NCBI RefSeq assembly: GCF_013155125.1
Contig: NZ_CP053564.1
Location: 7,113,726 to 7,177,725, forward strand
DNA from: Pseudonocardia broussonetiae
GTDB taxonomy: Bacteria > Actinomycetota > Actinomycetes > Mycobacteriales > Pseudonocardiaceae
Direction: 5' to 3'
DNA: 64,000 bases
The notes below the pieces were generated by a model that saw nothing but the letters and a program-made list of their open reading frames with translations, was not told the DNA's origin and did no database searches. Each line of letters starts with the position of its first letter. Position 1 is the stretch's first letter. Of this stretch, positions 1 to 8,417 are shown piece after piece. Made by a program: the position numbers and the translations under genes.

Positions 1-2006
1 TGCGCCGGCAGGCGGCGCAGCACGAACACGAACGCCACCAGCGACAGCGTCTCGACGAGGAACTGCGCGAGCGCGAGGTCCGGCGCCCCCTCGACGACGA
101 ACAGCCCGCCCACGCCGTAGCCGATGACGCCGACCAGCAGCACCGCGGTGAACCGCCGCCGCGACCGCACGACGGCCAGCGCCGCGACCATCACCGCGAC
201 GGCCAGCGGCACCTGCGCGACCTGGTGGTAGAGCGGCTGCGCGGGCCAGGTGCCCATGAGCAGCGTGACCGGGCCGATCAGCGCGACGACGACGGCGAGG
301 ATCGTGGCGAGGTAGGCGGGCAGCGAGCCCACCTGCGAGCGACCGGTGACGACGACGGCGACGCGCTCCAGCCCCGCGACGGTGTTCTCGTAGCCGGCCT
401 GGGCGTCGAACGGGGTGCGCCGCGAGAGCCGCTTGACCTGCCTGCGCAGCCGGTGCACTCCGAGACCGCCGCCGATCGCGACCGCCGAGAACAGCAGCGG
501 CAGGCCCAGGCCGTGCCACAGCGCGAGGTGGTACTCCGCGGCCTCCGCGTCGGCCGGGACGTACTGCGCGGCGTAGGTGCCCGCCAGCGCGTCGGCGACC
601 GGGAAGGCGAGGCCCGTCGCGAGCCCGCCCAGCGCGCACAGCCAGACCGGGACGGTGAGCAGGCGGCCCGGCGGGTGCACCGGCGTGGCGTCGCGGCCGC
701 GCTTGCGCCCGAAGGCGCCCCAGACGAACCGCGCGCTGTACGCCGCCGTGAGCACCGAGCCGAGCAGCAGGCCCAGCGCGATGGTCCAGCCCCGCACGCC
801 GCCCTCGTGCAGGAAGGCCTCGAACGCGGCCTCCTTGCCGAGGAACCCGAGCATCGGCGGCAGCCCCGCCATCGACGCCGCGGCGAGGACGGCCGCGGCC
901 GCGAGGCCGGGCAGGGCGTGCCGCAGGCCGGAGAGCTGCCGCAGGTCGCGGGTGCCGGTGGCGTGATCGATCGCCCCGACGGCCATGAACAGCGGGGCCT
1001 TGAACAGCCCGTGCGCGAGCAGCATCGCGACGCCCGCGAGCGCGGAGATCCGCCCGCCGGCGCCGAACAGCACCATGAGGAACCCGAGCTGGCTGACGGT
1101 GCCGAACGCGAGCACCCGCTTGAGGTCGGTCTCGGCCAGCGCGCGCCAGCCGCCGACCAGCATCGTGCCGATCCCGGCGACGGCGATCGGCACCCACCAG
1201 ACCGCGAGGTCGGAGAAGCCCGGCGCGAGCCGCCCGACCAGGTAGACGCCGGCCTTGACCATCGACGCGGCGTGCAGGTAGGCGCTGACGGGCGTCGGCG
1301 CGACCATCGCGGCCGGCAGCCAGGGGTGGAAGGGCAGCTGCGCCGACTTCGTGAACGCCCCGACCAGGATCAGCAGCAGCGCGGCCGACACCATCCCGCC
1401 GCCGCCGATCTCGCCCGCCCGCCCCATGGCCACGATCTCCGAGATCCGGTACGTGCCCGCGGCCTCGCCCAGCAGCACGAACCCGAGCAGCATCGACAGC
1501 CCGCCGAACACCGTGACCAGCAGCGCCTGCAGGGCGGCGCGGCGGCCCTCCCGCTTGTCGCCGCGCTGGCCGACGAGCAGGTAGGAGGTGATGGAGGTGA
1601 GCTCCCAGAACACGTAGAGCGTGAGCAGGTCGTCGGCCAGCACCAGCCCGAGCATCACGCCGGCGAAGGTCAGCAGCAGCGCCGCGGAGCGGGTGGCCTC
1701 CTCCGAGGTCGGGCCGAAGTAGCCCGCGCTGTAGACCAGGATCAGCGCGCCCAGCCCGGAGACCAGCACGATCATGGCCAGCGACAGGGCGTCGAGCCGG
1801 AACGCGAGCTCCAGGCCGAGCGTCGGGGCCCACGCGACCGACTCCGAGACGCCCGGCCCGAGCGCGGCCCCGGCGTGCGCCAGCGCCCACACGAGCGTGA
1901 CGGCGGGCAGCACGGCGGCCACCAGGAACGCGGGCCGGTGCCCCCGGGCCGAGAGGAGCGGGAGCACCAGCGCGACCACCAGGTGGGCGACGACCAGTGC
2001 GAGCAC
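1..2006 (-). CDS. mrpA: Mrp-type Na+/H+ antiporter subunit A, truncated by window edge
   Basis: Large proton-conducting membrane subunit of a multisubunit Na+/H+ antiporter, related to NuoL. About 668 codons are present and the frame is still open at base 1, so the C-terminal part lies outside. The GTG start at 2006 is chosen because GGAGGAG sits 4 nt upstream. Visible family motifs include LYVFWELTSITSYLL, then HPWLPAAMVAPTPVSAYLH with a lysine in the following helix, as in proton-pumping NuoL-like subunits. GAPDLALAQFLVETLSL near the window edge is the MrpA-specific C-terminal signature that separates it from NuoL. The other mrp subunits would be expected beyond base 1. Reading is direct; transport function is from the family. 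Confidence 0.9.
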   Translation of the reverse strand, partial: MLALVVAHLVVALVLPLLSARGHRPAFLVAAVLPAVTLVWALAHAGAALGPGVSESVAWAPTLGLELAFRLDALSLAMIVLVSGLGALILVYSAGYFGPTSEEATRSAALLLTFAGVMLGLVLADDLLTLYVFWELTSITSYLLVGQRGDKREGRRAALQALLVTVFGGLSMLLGFVLLGEAAGTYRISEIVAMGRAGEIGGGGMVSAALLLILVGAFTKSAQLPFHPWLPAAMVAPTPVSAYLHAASMVKAGVYLVGRLAPGFSDLAVWWVPIAVAGIGTMLVGGWRALAETDLKRVLAFGTVSQLGFLMVLFGAGGRISALAGVAMLLAHGLFKAPLFMAVGAIDHATGTRDLRQLSGLRHALPGLAAAAVLAAASMAGLPPMLGFLGKEAAFEAFLHEGGVRGWTIALGLLLGSVLTAAYSARFVWGAFGRKRGRDATPVHPPGRLLTVPVWLCALGGLATGLAFPVADALAGTYAAQYVPADAEAAEYHLALWHGLGLPLLFSAVAIGGGLGVHRLRRQVKRLSRRTPFDAQAGYENTVAGLERVAVVVTGRSQVGSLPAYLATILAVVVALIGPVTLLMGTWPAQPLYHQVAQVPLAVAVMVAALAVVRSRRRFTAVLLVGVIGYGVGGLFVVEGAPDLALAQFLVETLSLVAFVFVLRRLPA

Positions 2007-2075
2007 GCCTCTCCTCCGGGTCGGGCACGGTGCAACGGCCGGCCTGGGGATGCCGGCGGGTGATCGCGACGTGTG

Positions 2076-2095
2076 CCGCCCACCCTACCGGGCGG
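2076..2095 (-). promoter_or_regulatory. Candidate mrpA promoter inside an inverted repeat
   Basis: On the minus strand a TAGGGT hexamer (2082-2087) lies in the loop of CCGCCC-N8-GGGCGG, about 75 nt before the mrpA start. A repressor on the repeat would cover the -10. No good -35 is visible. The assignment is inferred from sequence only. Confidence 0.3.
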
Positions 2096-2166
2096 GACCG
2101 GACGTTCCGGGCGTCGAAGCGGGCCGTGAGCCGACTCACCCGCAGAACTGGAACGATTCAGACGCC

Positions 2167-2295
2167 ATGTGCGCTGTACCGACCGTGACTGAGAACAACA
2201 CCACCACCAGCCGGATCCGCCGACTCCTGCAGCGCTTCGACTCCTGGACCCTGACCGTGCTCAACCCGCGCCTGCCGGCCGACACCCGTCGCTGA
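2167..2295 (+). CDS. Possible 42-aa basic peptide
   Basis: Short open frame from ATG 2167 to TGA 2295 in the gap between two minus-strand genes. The product is basic at its C-terminus (RLLQRFDSWTLTVLNPRLP), has no membrane segment, and keeps G/C at third positions after the first few codons, as a real gene here would. A GTG at 2185 is an alternative start giving 36 residues. No convincing ribosome site is seen for either. A hairpin follows directly, which fits a terminated transcript. I do not recognise the peptide; it could be chance. Confidence 0.35.
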   Translation: MCAVPTVTENNTTTSRIRRLLQRFDSWTLTVLNPRLPADTRR

Positions 2296-2304
2296 CGGGA
2301 CGCC

Positions 2305-2324
2305 GACCGGCAGCGCGGCCGGTC
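2305..2324. terminator. Short hairpin between converging genes
   Basis: GACCGGC (2305-2311) pairs perfectly with GCCGGTC (2318-2324) around a 6-nt loop. It overlaps the stop codon of the minus-strand gene and follows the small plus-strand frame. There is no U-run, which is usual for terminators in such genomes. Confidence 0.45.
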
Positions 2325-2589
2325 ACTCCGGCGGGGCCTCGGTCAGCGTCGGGCGCAGCCGCTGCCACGTCAGGAACACCGCCGCCACCACCAGCATCCC
2401 GACGCCGGTCCACAGGTTGAGGTTGATGCCACCGGCCTTCTGCAGGTCGGCCTCGCTGCCGCCGAACAGGCCGAGCAGCGTGAGGAGCACGCCGTAGACC
2501 GCGAACAGCACCGCGATCACCGTGCGCAGGTCGAAGAGCGCACTGGCCGCACTGGGTGCGGTCGTCTCGTTCGGGTTCTCGTTCGTCAT
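2323..2589 (-). CDS. Small two-helix membrane protein, symporter partner
   Basis: 88 residues. A hydrophilic Asn/Thr-rich N-terminus is followed by two hydrophobic helices (about 24-43 and 58-75) and a short charged tail. The start ATG 2589 has GGAGGGG upstream. It begins 14 nt after the stop of the sodium:solute symporter gene on the same strand, so the two are very likely cotranscribed. Small two-helix proteins occur next to SSS transporters in actinobacteria, where a stabilising or accessory role is plausible but, to my knowledge, unproven. No enzymatic motif is visible. Confidence 0.75.
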   Translation of the reverse strand: MTNENPNETTAPSAASALFDLRTVIAVLFAVYGVLLTLLGLFGGSEADLQKAGGINLNLWTGVGMLVVAAVFLTWQRLRPTLTEAPPE

Positions 2590-2603
2590 CGGGTTCCCCT
2601 CCC

Positions 2604-4286
2604 TCAGGGCACGAGCAGGTAGAGGGCTGCGGTCATCACGAGCACGATGCCGCCGAGCAGGGCCGGCGAGCGGTACCACCCGGCGTCCTCCCCGGTCGTG
2701 GTGTGGCTGCGGTCCGCCTTGGGCGTCAGCTGCCACACCAGCCCGACCAGCTCGGCATCGGGCTTCGGGGTGGTCACCATGGTGACGGCAGCGCCCACCG
2801 CGATGCCGACGACGAACGCGGCGCTGGCCCCCACGAAGCTGCCCGCCTGCGACGACAGCGCCAGCACGCCCGTGCGGACGAGCACGTCGACGGCGATCGC
2901 GGCGAGCGTGCCCGACACCAGGCCCGTCCAGCCCGCCGTGCCGGTCATCCGCTTCCAGAACAGGCCGAGGATGAAGATCGCGAAGAGCGGGGCGTTGAAG
3001 AAGCTGAACAGCGCCTGGATGTAGTCCATCAGGTTCTCGTAGCTGCCGGCGAGGAACGCCGTGCCGATGGCCAGGATGCAGCCGATCACCGTGACGGCCC
3101 GGCCGACCTGCAGGTAGTAGTGGTCGTCGCGGCCGGGCCGCAGCCAGTCCTGCCAGATGTCGTAGGTGAAGACCGTGTTGAGCGAGCTGATGTTGGCCGC
3201 CATGCCCGCCATGAACGCCGCGAGCAGACCGGCCAGGGCGACGCCGAGCACGCCGTTCGGAAGCACCTCGCCCATCAGCAGCGACAGCGTGTTGTTGTAC
3301 GTGACGCCCTCGGCCCCCGACCCCGCCTTGAGCTCGGTGATCTGCGGGACGAGCACCGCGGCGATGATGCCCGGCACCACGATGACGGCCGGGATGAGCG
3401 CCTTCGGGAACGCCGCGATGATCGGCGTGCGCCGCGCCGCCGACATCGACTTCGCCGAGAGGCAGCGCTGCACCTCGGCGAAGTTCGTCGTCCAGTAGCC
3501 GAACGACAGCACGAAGCCGAGGCCGAACACGATGCCGATCACCGACAGGACCGGGCTCTGGATCTCGGTGAGCTCCGTGCCGGGCCACGCCGAGAGCTGC
3601 TCGGAGCCGCCCGGGCCGGCCGTGACGCGCTCGACGAGCCCGTTCCAGCCCCCGACGCGGGCGAGCCCGGCGATCGTCAGCGGGATGAGCAGCGCCAGGA
3701 TGACGAAGAACTGCAGGACCTCGTTGTAGATCGCCGCCGACAGCCCGCCGAGGAAGGTGTAGCTGAGCACCACGAGCGCGGCCACCGGGATCGCGACGGC
3801 CAGCGACCACCCCAGCAGCGCCTCGAGCACCAGGCCCAGCGCGAACAGGTTGACGCCCGCGATCAGCACCTGCGCCAGCGCGAACGTCACGGCGTTGACC
3901 CGCTGCGTCGTGGTGTTGAAGCGCATCCGCAGGAACTCCGGGACGCTGCGCGCCTTGCTGCCGTAGTAGAAGGGCATCATCACGATGCCCAGGAAGACCA
4001 TCGCCGGGACGGCGCCGATCCAGTAGTAGTGCACGGTCGCCATGCCGTACTGGGCCCCGTTGGCCGTGAACCCGATCAGCTCGATCGCGCCCAGGTTGGC
4101 CGCGATGAACGCGAGGCCGGTGACCCACGCCGGCAGCGACCGGCCGGACAGCAGGAAGTCGAGGCTGGAGTTGACCGACCGCCGTGCGGCGACCCCGATC
4201 CCCAGCGCGAGCAGGAAGTAGAACGCCACGAACACGTAGTCGACGAACGTGGTGTCCAGCCGCAGGTCGGCCTGCGCAGAGATCAT
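2604..4286 (-). CDS. Sodium:solute symporter (SSS family, SGLT-like)
   Basis: 560-residue integral membrane protein with 13-14 hydrophobic helices, importing an organic solute with Na+. SSS hallmarks seen are an N-terminal GRSLPAWVTGLAFIAANLGA stretch, the FYYGSKARSVPEFLRMRF loop with a rim of charges, and the Na2-site helix AANISSLNTVFTYDIWQDW. It resembles the glucose/galactose branch more than proline or acetate carriers, but the substrate cannot be read from sequence. The ATG at 4286 follows GGGGGAA. It leads a two-gene unit with the small membrane protein downstream. A 12-bp palindrome lies upstream of its start. Confidence 0.85.
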   Translation of the reverse strand: MISAQADLRLDTTFVDYVFVAFYFLLALGIGVAARRSVNSSLDFLLSGRSLPAWVTGLAFIAANLGAIELIGFTANGAQYGMATVHYYWIGAVPAMVFLGIVMMPFYYGSKARSVPEFLRMRFNTTTQRVNAVTFALAQVLIAGVNLFALGLVLEALLGWSLAVAIPVAALVVLSYTFLGGLSAAIYNEVLQFFVILALLIPLTIAGLARVGGWNGLVERVTAGPGGSEQLSAWPGTELTEIQSPVLSVIGIVFGLGFVLSFGYWTTNFAEVQRCLSAKSMSAARRTPIIAAFPKALIPAVIVVPGIIAAVLVPQITELKAGSGAEGVTYNNTLSLLMGEVLPNGVLGVALAGLLAAFMAGMAANISSLNTVFTYDIWQDWLRPGRDDHYYLQVGRAVTVIGCILAIGTAFLAGSYENLMDYIQALFSFFNAPLFAIFILGLFWKRMTGTAGWTGLVSGTLAAIAVDVLVRTGVLALSSQAGSFVGASAAFVVGIAVGAAVTMVTTPKPDAELVGLVWQLTPKADRSHTTTGEDAGWYRSPALLGGIVLVMTAALYLLVP

Positions 4287-4343
4287 GAGTTCCCCCGGGG
4301 CGTCGGTGCCGTGCGGGGATGATCGCCCGACAACCGTCCGCGC

Positions 4344-4355
4344 GCCAGATCTGGC
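4344..4355. promoter_or_regulatory. Perfect 12-bp palindrome upstream of symporter
   Basis: GCCAGATCTGGC is a perfect palindrome 58 nt before the symporter start, in the only intergenic gap there. It is a candidate operator for an unidentified regulator; no regulator gene is adjacent. Confidence 0.3.
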
Positions 4356-4411
4356 ACCCGATCGTCGCCCGGACCCGGACGCACCGGCGAGCCGGTCGCC
4401 GCCGCGGCGGG

Positions 4412-4903
4412 CTACCCGACGCGGGCGTGCAGGGGCTTGGCGAAGCAGCGGCTGTCGGGCTCGTGGCGGTAGATGCCGAAGCCGGGCATCGGCTCGTAGC
4501 CCTCGCTCGCGTAGAGCGCGAGGGCCTCGGGCTGCTTCGTGCCGGTCTCCAGCACCGTGCGGACGCGCCCGGCCGCGGCGGCGGTGCGCTCCAGCTCGGC
4601 CAGCACCGCGCGGGCGTACCCGCGGCCGCGGTGGGCCGGCGACACGTACATCCGCTTGATCTCGGCGTCGCCGTCGCGCAGCTCCGGGTCGGCGCCGGAG
4701 TCCTGGGCCCGCCAGCCCCCGCTCGCGACGGCGACGCCGTCGAGGTAGCCGACGAGGAAGAAGCCGCGGGGGGCGGCGAACTCGGCGGGGTCGACGGGCG
4801 TGGTGTCCTCGTCGCCGTAGCGCTCGCGGTAGAAGGCCTGGACCTCCGCGATCAGGCGCAGGGAGTCGGGGTGGTCGAAGGGCGTGGGGCGCATCTGGAG
4901 CAC
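4412..4903 (-). CDS. GNAT family N-acetyltransferase
   Basis: 163 residues, one GNAT domain transferring an acetyl group from acetyl-CoA to an unknown amine. The acetyl-CoA pyrophosphate loop is seen as VSPAHRGRGYARAVL (R/Q-x-x-G-x-G/A type), preceded by the beta-4 strand EIKRMYV and followed by LYASEGYEPMPGFG, the typical beta-6/7 end of the fold. The GTG at 4903 is preferred because a TAGGGT hexamer lies 6 nt upstream, suggesting a leaderless transcript; ATG 4894 is the alternative. Substrate unknown. Confidence 0.8.
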   Translation of the reverse strand: MLQMRPTPFDHPDSLRLIAEVQAFYRERYGDEDTTPVDPAEFAAPRGFFLVGYLDGVAVASGGWRAQDSGADPELRDGDAEIKRMYVSPAHRGRGYARAVLAELERTAAAAGRVRTVLETGTKQPEALALYASEGYEPMPGFGIYRHEPDSRCFAKPLHARVG

Positions 4904-4909
4904 CCCACG

Positions 4910-4915
4910 ACCCTA
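4910..4915 (-). promoter_or_regulatory. -10 hexamer TAGGGT, leaderless GNAT gene
   Basis: TAGGGT on the minus strand ends 6 nt before GTG 4903, the spacing expected when transcription starts at the start codon. It lies in the 16-nt gap after glcB. Confidence 0.45.
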
Positions 4916-4919
4916 GGAC

Positions 4920-7007
4920 TCAGGCCCCGGCCTTCGCCTTCTGCCGCCACGAGGTCAGCGCGCGCTCGGTGTAGCCGTTGGGCTCGGAGCGCCCGGAGAA
5001 GACCAGGTCGAGCGCGGCCCGGAACGACGGGCTGCCGTCGAGGTCGGCCGCCATCGGCGCGTAGCCGGGCTCGCCCTCGTTCTGCTCGTCGACGAGCGCG
5101 GCCATGCGGGCGAACGTCTCGCGGACGGTGGCCTCGTCGACGATCCCGTGGTGGAGCCAGTTGGCGATGAGCTGGCTGGAGATGCGCAGCGTGGCGCGGT
5201 CCTCCATCAGCCCGACGCCCTCCAGGTCGGGCACGGTCGAGCAGCCGATGCCCAGCCCGACCCAGCGGACGACGTAGCCCAGGATCGACTGGGCGTTGGT
5301 CTCCAGCTCGTGCGTCCGCTCCTCGTCCGAGAGGTCCTTCTCCAGGACGGGGACCTCGAGCAGCAGCGCCCGGTCGGTCGTCCGCCCGGCCAGCTCCTGC
5401 TGGCGCGCGCGCACGTCGGTGCGCAGGTAGTGCAGCGCGTGCAGGGTGGCGGCGGTCGGCGACGGCACCCAGGCGCAGGTCGCCCCGGCCTCCGGCTGCG
5501 CGCCCTTCTGCTCCAGCATCGCGGCCATCGCGGCGGGCTTGGCCCACATGCCCTTGCCGACCTGCGCCTGCCCCGCGAAGCCCGCGGCCAGCGCCACGTC
5601 GACGTTGCGGTCCTCGTAGCCGGTGAGCCACGGCGTCGACCTCATGTCGTCCTTGCGCACGACCGGGCCGGCCTCGAAGTCGGTGTGGATCTCGTCGCCG
5701 GTGCGGTCGAGGAAGCCGGTGTTGACGAAGATGACGCGGTCCCGGGCGGCCTCGATGCACGCGCCGAGGTTGAGCGAGGTGCGCTTCTCCTCGTCCATGA
5801 TCCCGATCTTGACCGTCCGCGGGTCCAGCCCCAGCGCCTCCTCGACGGCGGCGAACAGCTCGACGGTGAGCGCCACCTCCTCGGGCCCGTGCTGCTTGGG
5901 CTTGACGATGTAGACGCTGCCCGCGCGCGAGTTGGAGAAGCGGCCGAGCCCGCGCAGGTCGTGCAGCGCGGCGGTGACCGACACCAGCGCGTCGAGGACG
6001 CCCTCGGCGACCTCCGCGCCGTCGGCGAGCACGGCGTTGGTCGTCATGTGGTGGCCGCAGTTGCGCACCAGCATCAGCGAGCGGCCGGGCAGCACGAGCT
6101 CCGAGCCGTCGGGCGCGGCGTAGGTGCGGTCGCCGTGGACGCGGCGCTCGACGGTCCTCCCGCCCTTGTCGAAGCTCGCGACCAGCTCGCCGGTCATCAG
6201 CCCGAGCCAGGTGCGGTAGGCCAGCGTCTTGTCCTCGCCGTCGACGGTGGCGACCGAGTCCTCCAGGTCGACGATCGTGGTGACCGCCGACTCCAGCACG
6301 ACGTCGGCGACCCCGGCGTGGTGCTGGCGCCCGACCTGGTGCTCCGGGTCGATCCGCAGCTCGACGTGCAGGCCGTTGCGGCGCAGCAGGACCGCGCCCT
6401 CGCCCGACCCGGCGAACTGGGCGGGGTCGGCGAGCGCGGGCGACAGCGCGCCGTCGGCGACGACGTACTCCGTGACGTCGGCGTGGCTGCCCGAGGCCAG
6501 CGGGAACAGCTCGTCGAGCAGCTCGTCGGCGGCGGCGATGACCTGCGCGCCGCGCTGCTCGTCGTAGCCCTTCGCGAGCTCGTGGTCCAGCGGCAGCGCG
6601 TCGGTGCCGTACAGCGCGTCGTAGAGCGAGCCCCAGCGCGCGTTGGCGGCGTTGAGCGCGTAGCGCGGCACGGTGGCGGGCACGACGAGCTGCGGACCGG
6701 GGACGTCGGCGATCTCGGCGTCGACGCCGCTCACCTGCACCGAGGGCGTCGCCTCGGGCAGCAGGTAGCCGATCCCGGTGAGAAACTCCGCGTACGCGGC
6801 GGCGTCGCCCGCCCCGTGCTCGCGGTGCCAGTCGTCCACCTGCGCCTGGAGCTCGTCGCGCCGGGCGAGCAGCGTCGCGATCCGGGGCGCGAAGCGCTCC
6901 TGGAGCTCGGCGAGGACGCTCCAGAAGCGGTCCGGGGAGAGGTCGAGCCCGGGCAGGAGCTCCTCGGCGACGAACGAGCGCAGGGTCGGGTCGATCCGCA
7001 GGTCCAT
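4920..7007 (-). CDS. glcB: Malate synthase G
   Basis: 695 residues, close to the usual 720-740 for the G isoform. Condenses glyoxylate with acetyl-CoA to malate in the cytosol. Family signatures seen: GIMDEEKRTSLNL with the Mg2+-binding acidic pair (Glu406/407), VNTGFLDRTGDEIHT, the VGKGMWAKP motif, and GIGCSTVPDL with Cys589, matching the reactive cysteine region of mycobacterial GlcB. The C-terminal plug EDRATLRISSQLIANWLHHG is complete. The start is ATG 7007. Together with glcDEF (12588-16565) and the permease at 18875 it would complete growth on glycolate. A palindrome sits 30 nt upstream of the start and probably controls it. Confidence 0.95.
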   Translation of the reverse strand: MDLRIDPTLRSFVAEELLPGLDLSPDRFWSVLAELQERFAPRIATLLARRDELQAQVDDWHREHGAGDAAAYAEFLTGIGYLLPEATPSVQVSGVDAEIADVPGPQLVVPATVPRYALNAANARWGSLYDALYGTDALPLDHELAKGYDEQRGAQVIAAADELLDELFPLASGSHADVTEYVVADGALSPALADPAQFAGSGEGAVLLRRNGLHVELRIDPEHQVGRQHHAGVADVVLESAVTTIVDLEDSVATVDGEDKTLAYRTWLGLMTGELVASFDKGGRTVERRVHGDRTYAAPDGSELVLPGRSLMLVRNCGHHMTTNAVLADGAEVAEGVLDALVSVTAALHDLRGLGRFSNSRAGSVYIVKPKQHGPEEVALTVELFAAVEEALGLDPRTVKIGIMDEEKRTSLNLGACIEAARDRVIFVNTGFLDRTGDEIHTDFEAGPVVRKDDMRSTPWLTGYEDRNVDVALAAGFAGQAQVGKGMWAKPAAMAAMLEQKGAQPEAGATCAWVPSPTAATLHALHYLRTDVRARQQELAGRTTDRALLLEVPVLEKDLSDEERTHELETNAQSILGYVVRWVGLGIGCSTVPDLEGVGLMEDRATLRISSQLIANWLHHGIVDEATVRETFARMAALVDEQNEGEPGYAPMAADLDGSPSFRAALDLVFSGRSEPNGYTERALTSWRQKAKAGA

Positions 7008-7036
7008 GGGCGCTTTTCTACCATACGGATCAAGTT

Positions 7037-7051
7037 TTCCGCATTGCGGAA
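7037..7051. promoter_or_regulatory. Palindromic operator candidate of glcB
   Basis: TTCCGC-ATT-GCGGAA is a perfect 6+6 inverted repeat in an unusually AT-rich 44-nt gap between the sigma gene stop and glcB. A possible -10 (TATGGT on the minus strand, 7020-7025) lies just downstream, so a bound repressor would cover the -35 area. IclR-type regulators commonly control glyoxylate genes and bind palindromes of about this size; which protein binds here is inference. Confidence 0.5.
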
Positions 7052-7639
7052 TCAGGCGACGACGCCGGCGAGGTCCAGCAGCCGCCGCAGGTCGGTCAGG
7101 GCGCGCGCCCGGGTCGGCCCGAGGCTGCCCACGGCCATGCCCAGGTCCCGCGCGATCTCGACGTAGGGCCGCCGGTCGTCGGTGAACAGCGCCGTCACCA
7201 GCGCGCGGCGCCGGGCCGGCAGCGCGTCGAGCGCGGTGCGCAGGGCCGCGCACGTGTCGGCGTCGACGACGACGTCCTCGGGCCCGGGACGCGGGTCCGC
7301 CGCGGCGGCGAGCGGCTCGTCGGCCGGGATGGTGCGCGAGCCGTGGCGCAGCAGCCGGATGCACTCGCGGCTCACGACGGTGGCCAGCCAGCCGCCGAGG
7401 TGCTCGGGGGTGTGGATGCGGTGCAGGTTCTCCGCCAGCCGCAGCCACGTCGCCTGGGCGACGTCGAGCGCGTCGGCCTCCTGCAGCCGGAAGCCGTGGG
7501 TGCGCGAGCGCAGCAGCGGCGTGTAGCGGCGCACGAGCTCGTCCCAGGCGCCGGGGGCGCCCTCGGCGGCGGCGCGCAGCAGGTCGGTGGTGTCCGGGCC
7601 GGTCTGCTCGGTGGTCTGCTCGATCGTGGTCGTCTGCAT
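7052..7639 (-). CDS. ECF-type RNA polymerase sigma factor
   Basis: 195 residues with the two-domain layout of extracytoplasmic-function sigma factors. Region 2 is seen as WDELVRRYTPLLRSRTHGF then EADALDVAQATWLRLAENL, the core-binding and -10 recognition helices. Region 4 is seen as LPARRRALVTALF...YVEIARDLGMAVGSLGPTRARALTDLRRLL, the -35 binding helix-turn-helix. The start ATG 7639 follows GGAAGGG. No recognisable anti-sigma gene is adjacent. It reads toward glcB on the same strand and stops one base after the glcB palindrome, so read-through is possible. The target regulon is unknown. Confidence 0.85.
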   Translation of the reverse strand: MQTTTIEQTTEQTGPDTTDLLRAAAEGAPGAWDELVRRYTPLLRSRTHGFRLQEADALDVAQATWLRLAENLHRIHTPEHLGGWLATVVSRECIRLLRHGSRTIPADEPLAAAADPRPGPEDVVVDADTCAALRTALDALPARRRALVTALFTDDRRPYVEIARDLGMAVGSLGPTRARALTDLRRLLDLAGVVA

Positions 7640-7755
7640 CACGGGGGCCCTTCCGGCGGTCCTGCTGGGGTCACCCGTGACGCTCGGCTCCGGGCGGTCC
7701 CGCGGGGAGGCCGTGGGTCCCGCCTCGATCGGGACGTCCGCCCGGCGCCGCGGGC

Positions 7756-7761
7756 TAGGCT
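7756..7761 (+). promoter_or_regulatory. -10 hexamer TAGGCT of the response regulator gene
   Basis: TAGGCT ends 8 nt before ATG 7770 and no ribosome site is present, consistent with a leaderless transcript. The 130-bp gap to the divergent sigma gene also holds GTCAC-CC-GTGAC at 7670-7681. Confidence 0.4.
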
Positions 7762-7769
7762 CCCGCGCC

Positions 7770-8411
7770 ATGGAGCCGGTCACGGTGCTCGTGGTCGACG
7801 ACCACCCGCTGGTGCGCCGCGGGCTGAGCACGCTGCTCGGGCTCGAGGACTGGGTGGGCCGGGTCGTCGAGGCCGGGTCCGTGCGGGAGGGCGCGCTGGC
7901 CGGCGCGGCCGAGGGCGTCGACGTCGCCGTGGTCGACCTGGGCCTGCCCGACGGCAGCGGCGTCGACCTGGTCACCCGCCTGCGCCGCGCCCCCGGCTGC
8001 CCCGTGCTGGTGCTGACCATGACCCGCGACGAGCAGGCCGTGCGCGCCTGCCTGGCCGCGGGCGCCACCGGCTACGTGCTCAAGGACAGCCCGCCCGACG
8101 TGGTCGTGCGCGCCGCCCGCACCGTGCTCGACGGCGGCCTGGTGCTCGGCCCGGAGGTCGCCCCGGCCGCACTCGGGACGCACCGGCCCGCCGCGCTGCC
8201 CGCCCCGCTCGACCGCCTCTCCCCCGGCGACCTCCGCCTGCTCACGCTGCTCGCGCAGGGCCGCACGAACGGCCAGCTCGCGCGCGAGCTCGGCGTCGCG
8301 GAGAAGACGGTGCGCAACCGCGTCGCGATCCTGCTCGGGGTGCTCGGCGTCGCCGACCGCGTGCAGGCCGCCCTGCTGGCCCGCGACCGCGGCCTGCTCG
8401 GACCGGCCTAG
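7770..8411 (+). CDS. NarL/LuxR-type response regulator
   Basis: 213 residues. The receiver domain (about 1-120) has the acidic pair Asp10/Asp11, phospho-acceptor Asp56 in VVDLGLPDG, and Lys105 in GYVLKDS. A LuxR-type helix-turn-helix (about 150-205) reads LSPGDLRLLTLLAQGRTNGQ then LARELGVAEKTVRNRVAILL. It should be phosphorylated by the histidine kinase two genes downstream (9048-11033), which belongs to the matching HisKA_3 class. The 159-residue gene in between is an unusual insertion into such a pair. The signal and regulon are unknown. Confidence 0.88.
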   Translation: MEPVTVLVVDDHPLVRRGLSTLLGLEDWVGRVVEAGSVREGALAGAAEGVDVAVVDLGLPDGSGVDLVTRLRRAPGCPVLVLTMTRDEQAVRACLAAGATGYVLKDSPPDVVVRAARTVLDGGLVLGPEVAPAALGTHRPAALPAPLDRLSPGDLRLLTLLAQGRTNGQLARELGVAEKTVRNRVAILLGVLGVADRVQAALLARDRGLLGPA

Positions 8412-8417
8412 GCGGGT

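Noticed and set aside
225..2063. Long plus-strand frame opposite mrpA
   Set aside because: The minus strand carries clear MrpA motifs; the plus frame is Arg/Gly/Pro-rich with no family features, an effect of high GC.
2007..2166. tRNA or riboswitch in the gap next to mrpA
   Set aside because: Only short GC stems are seen; no cloverleaf or known aptamer motif.
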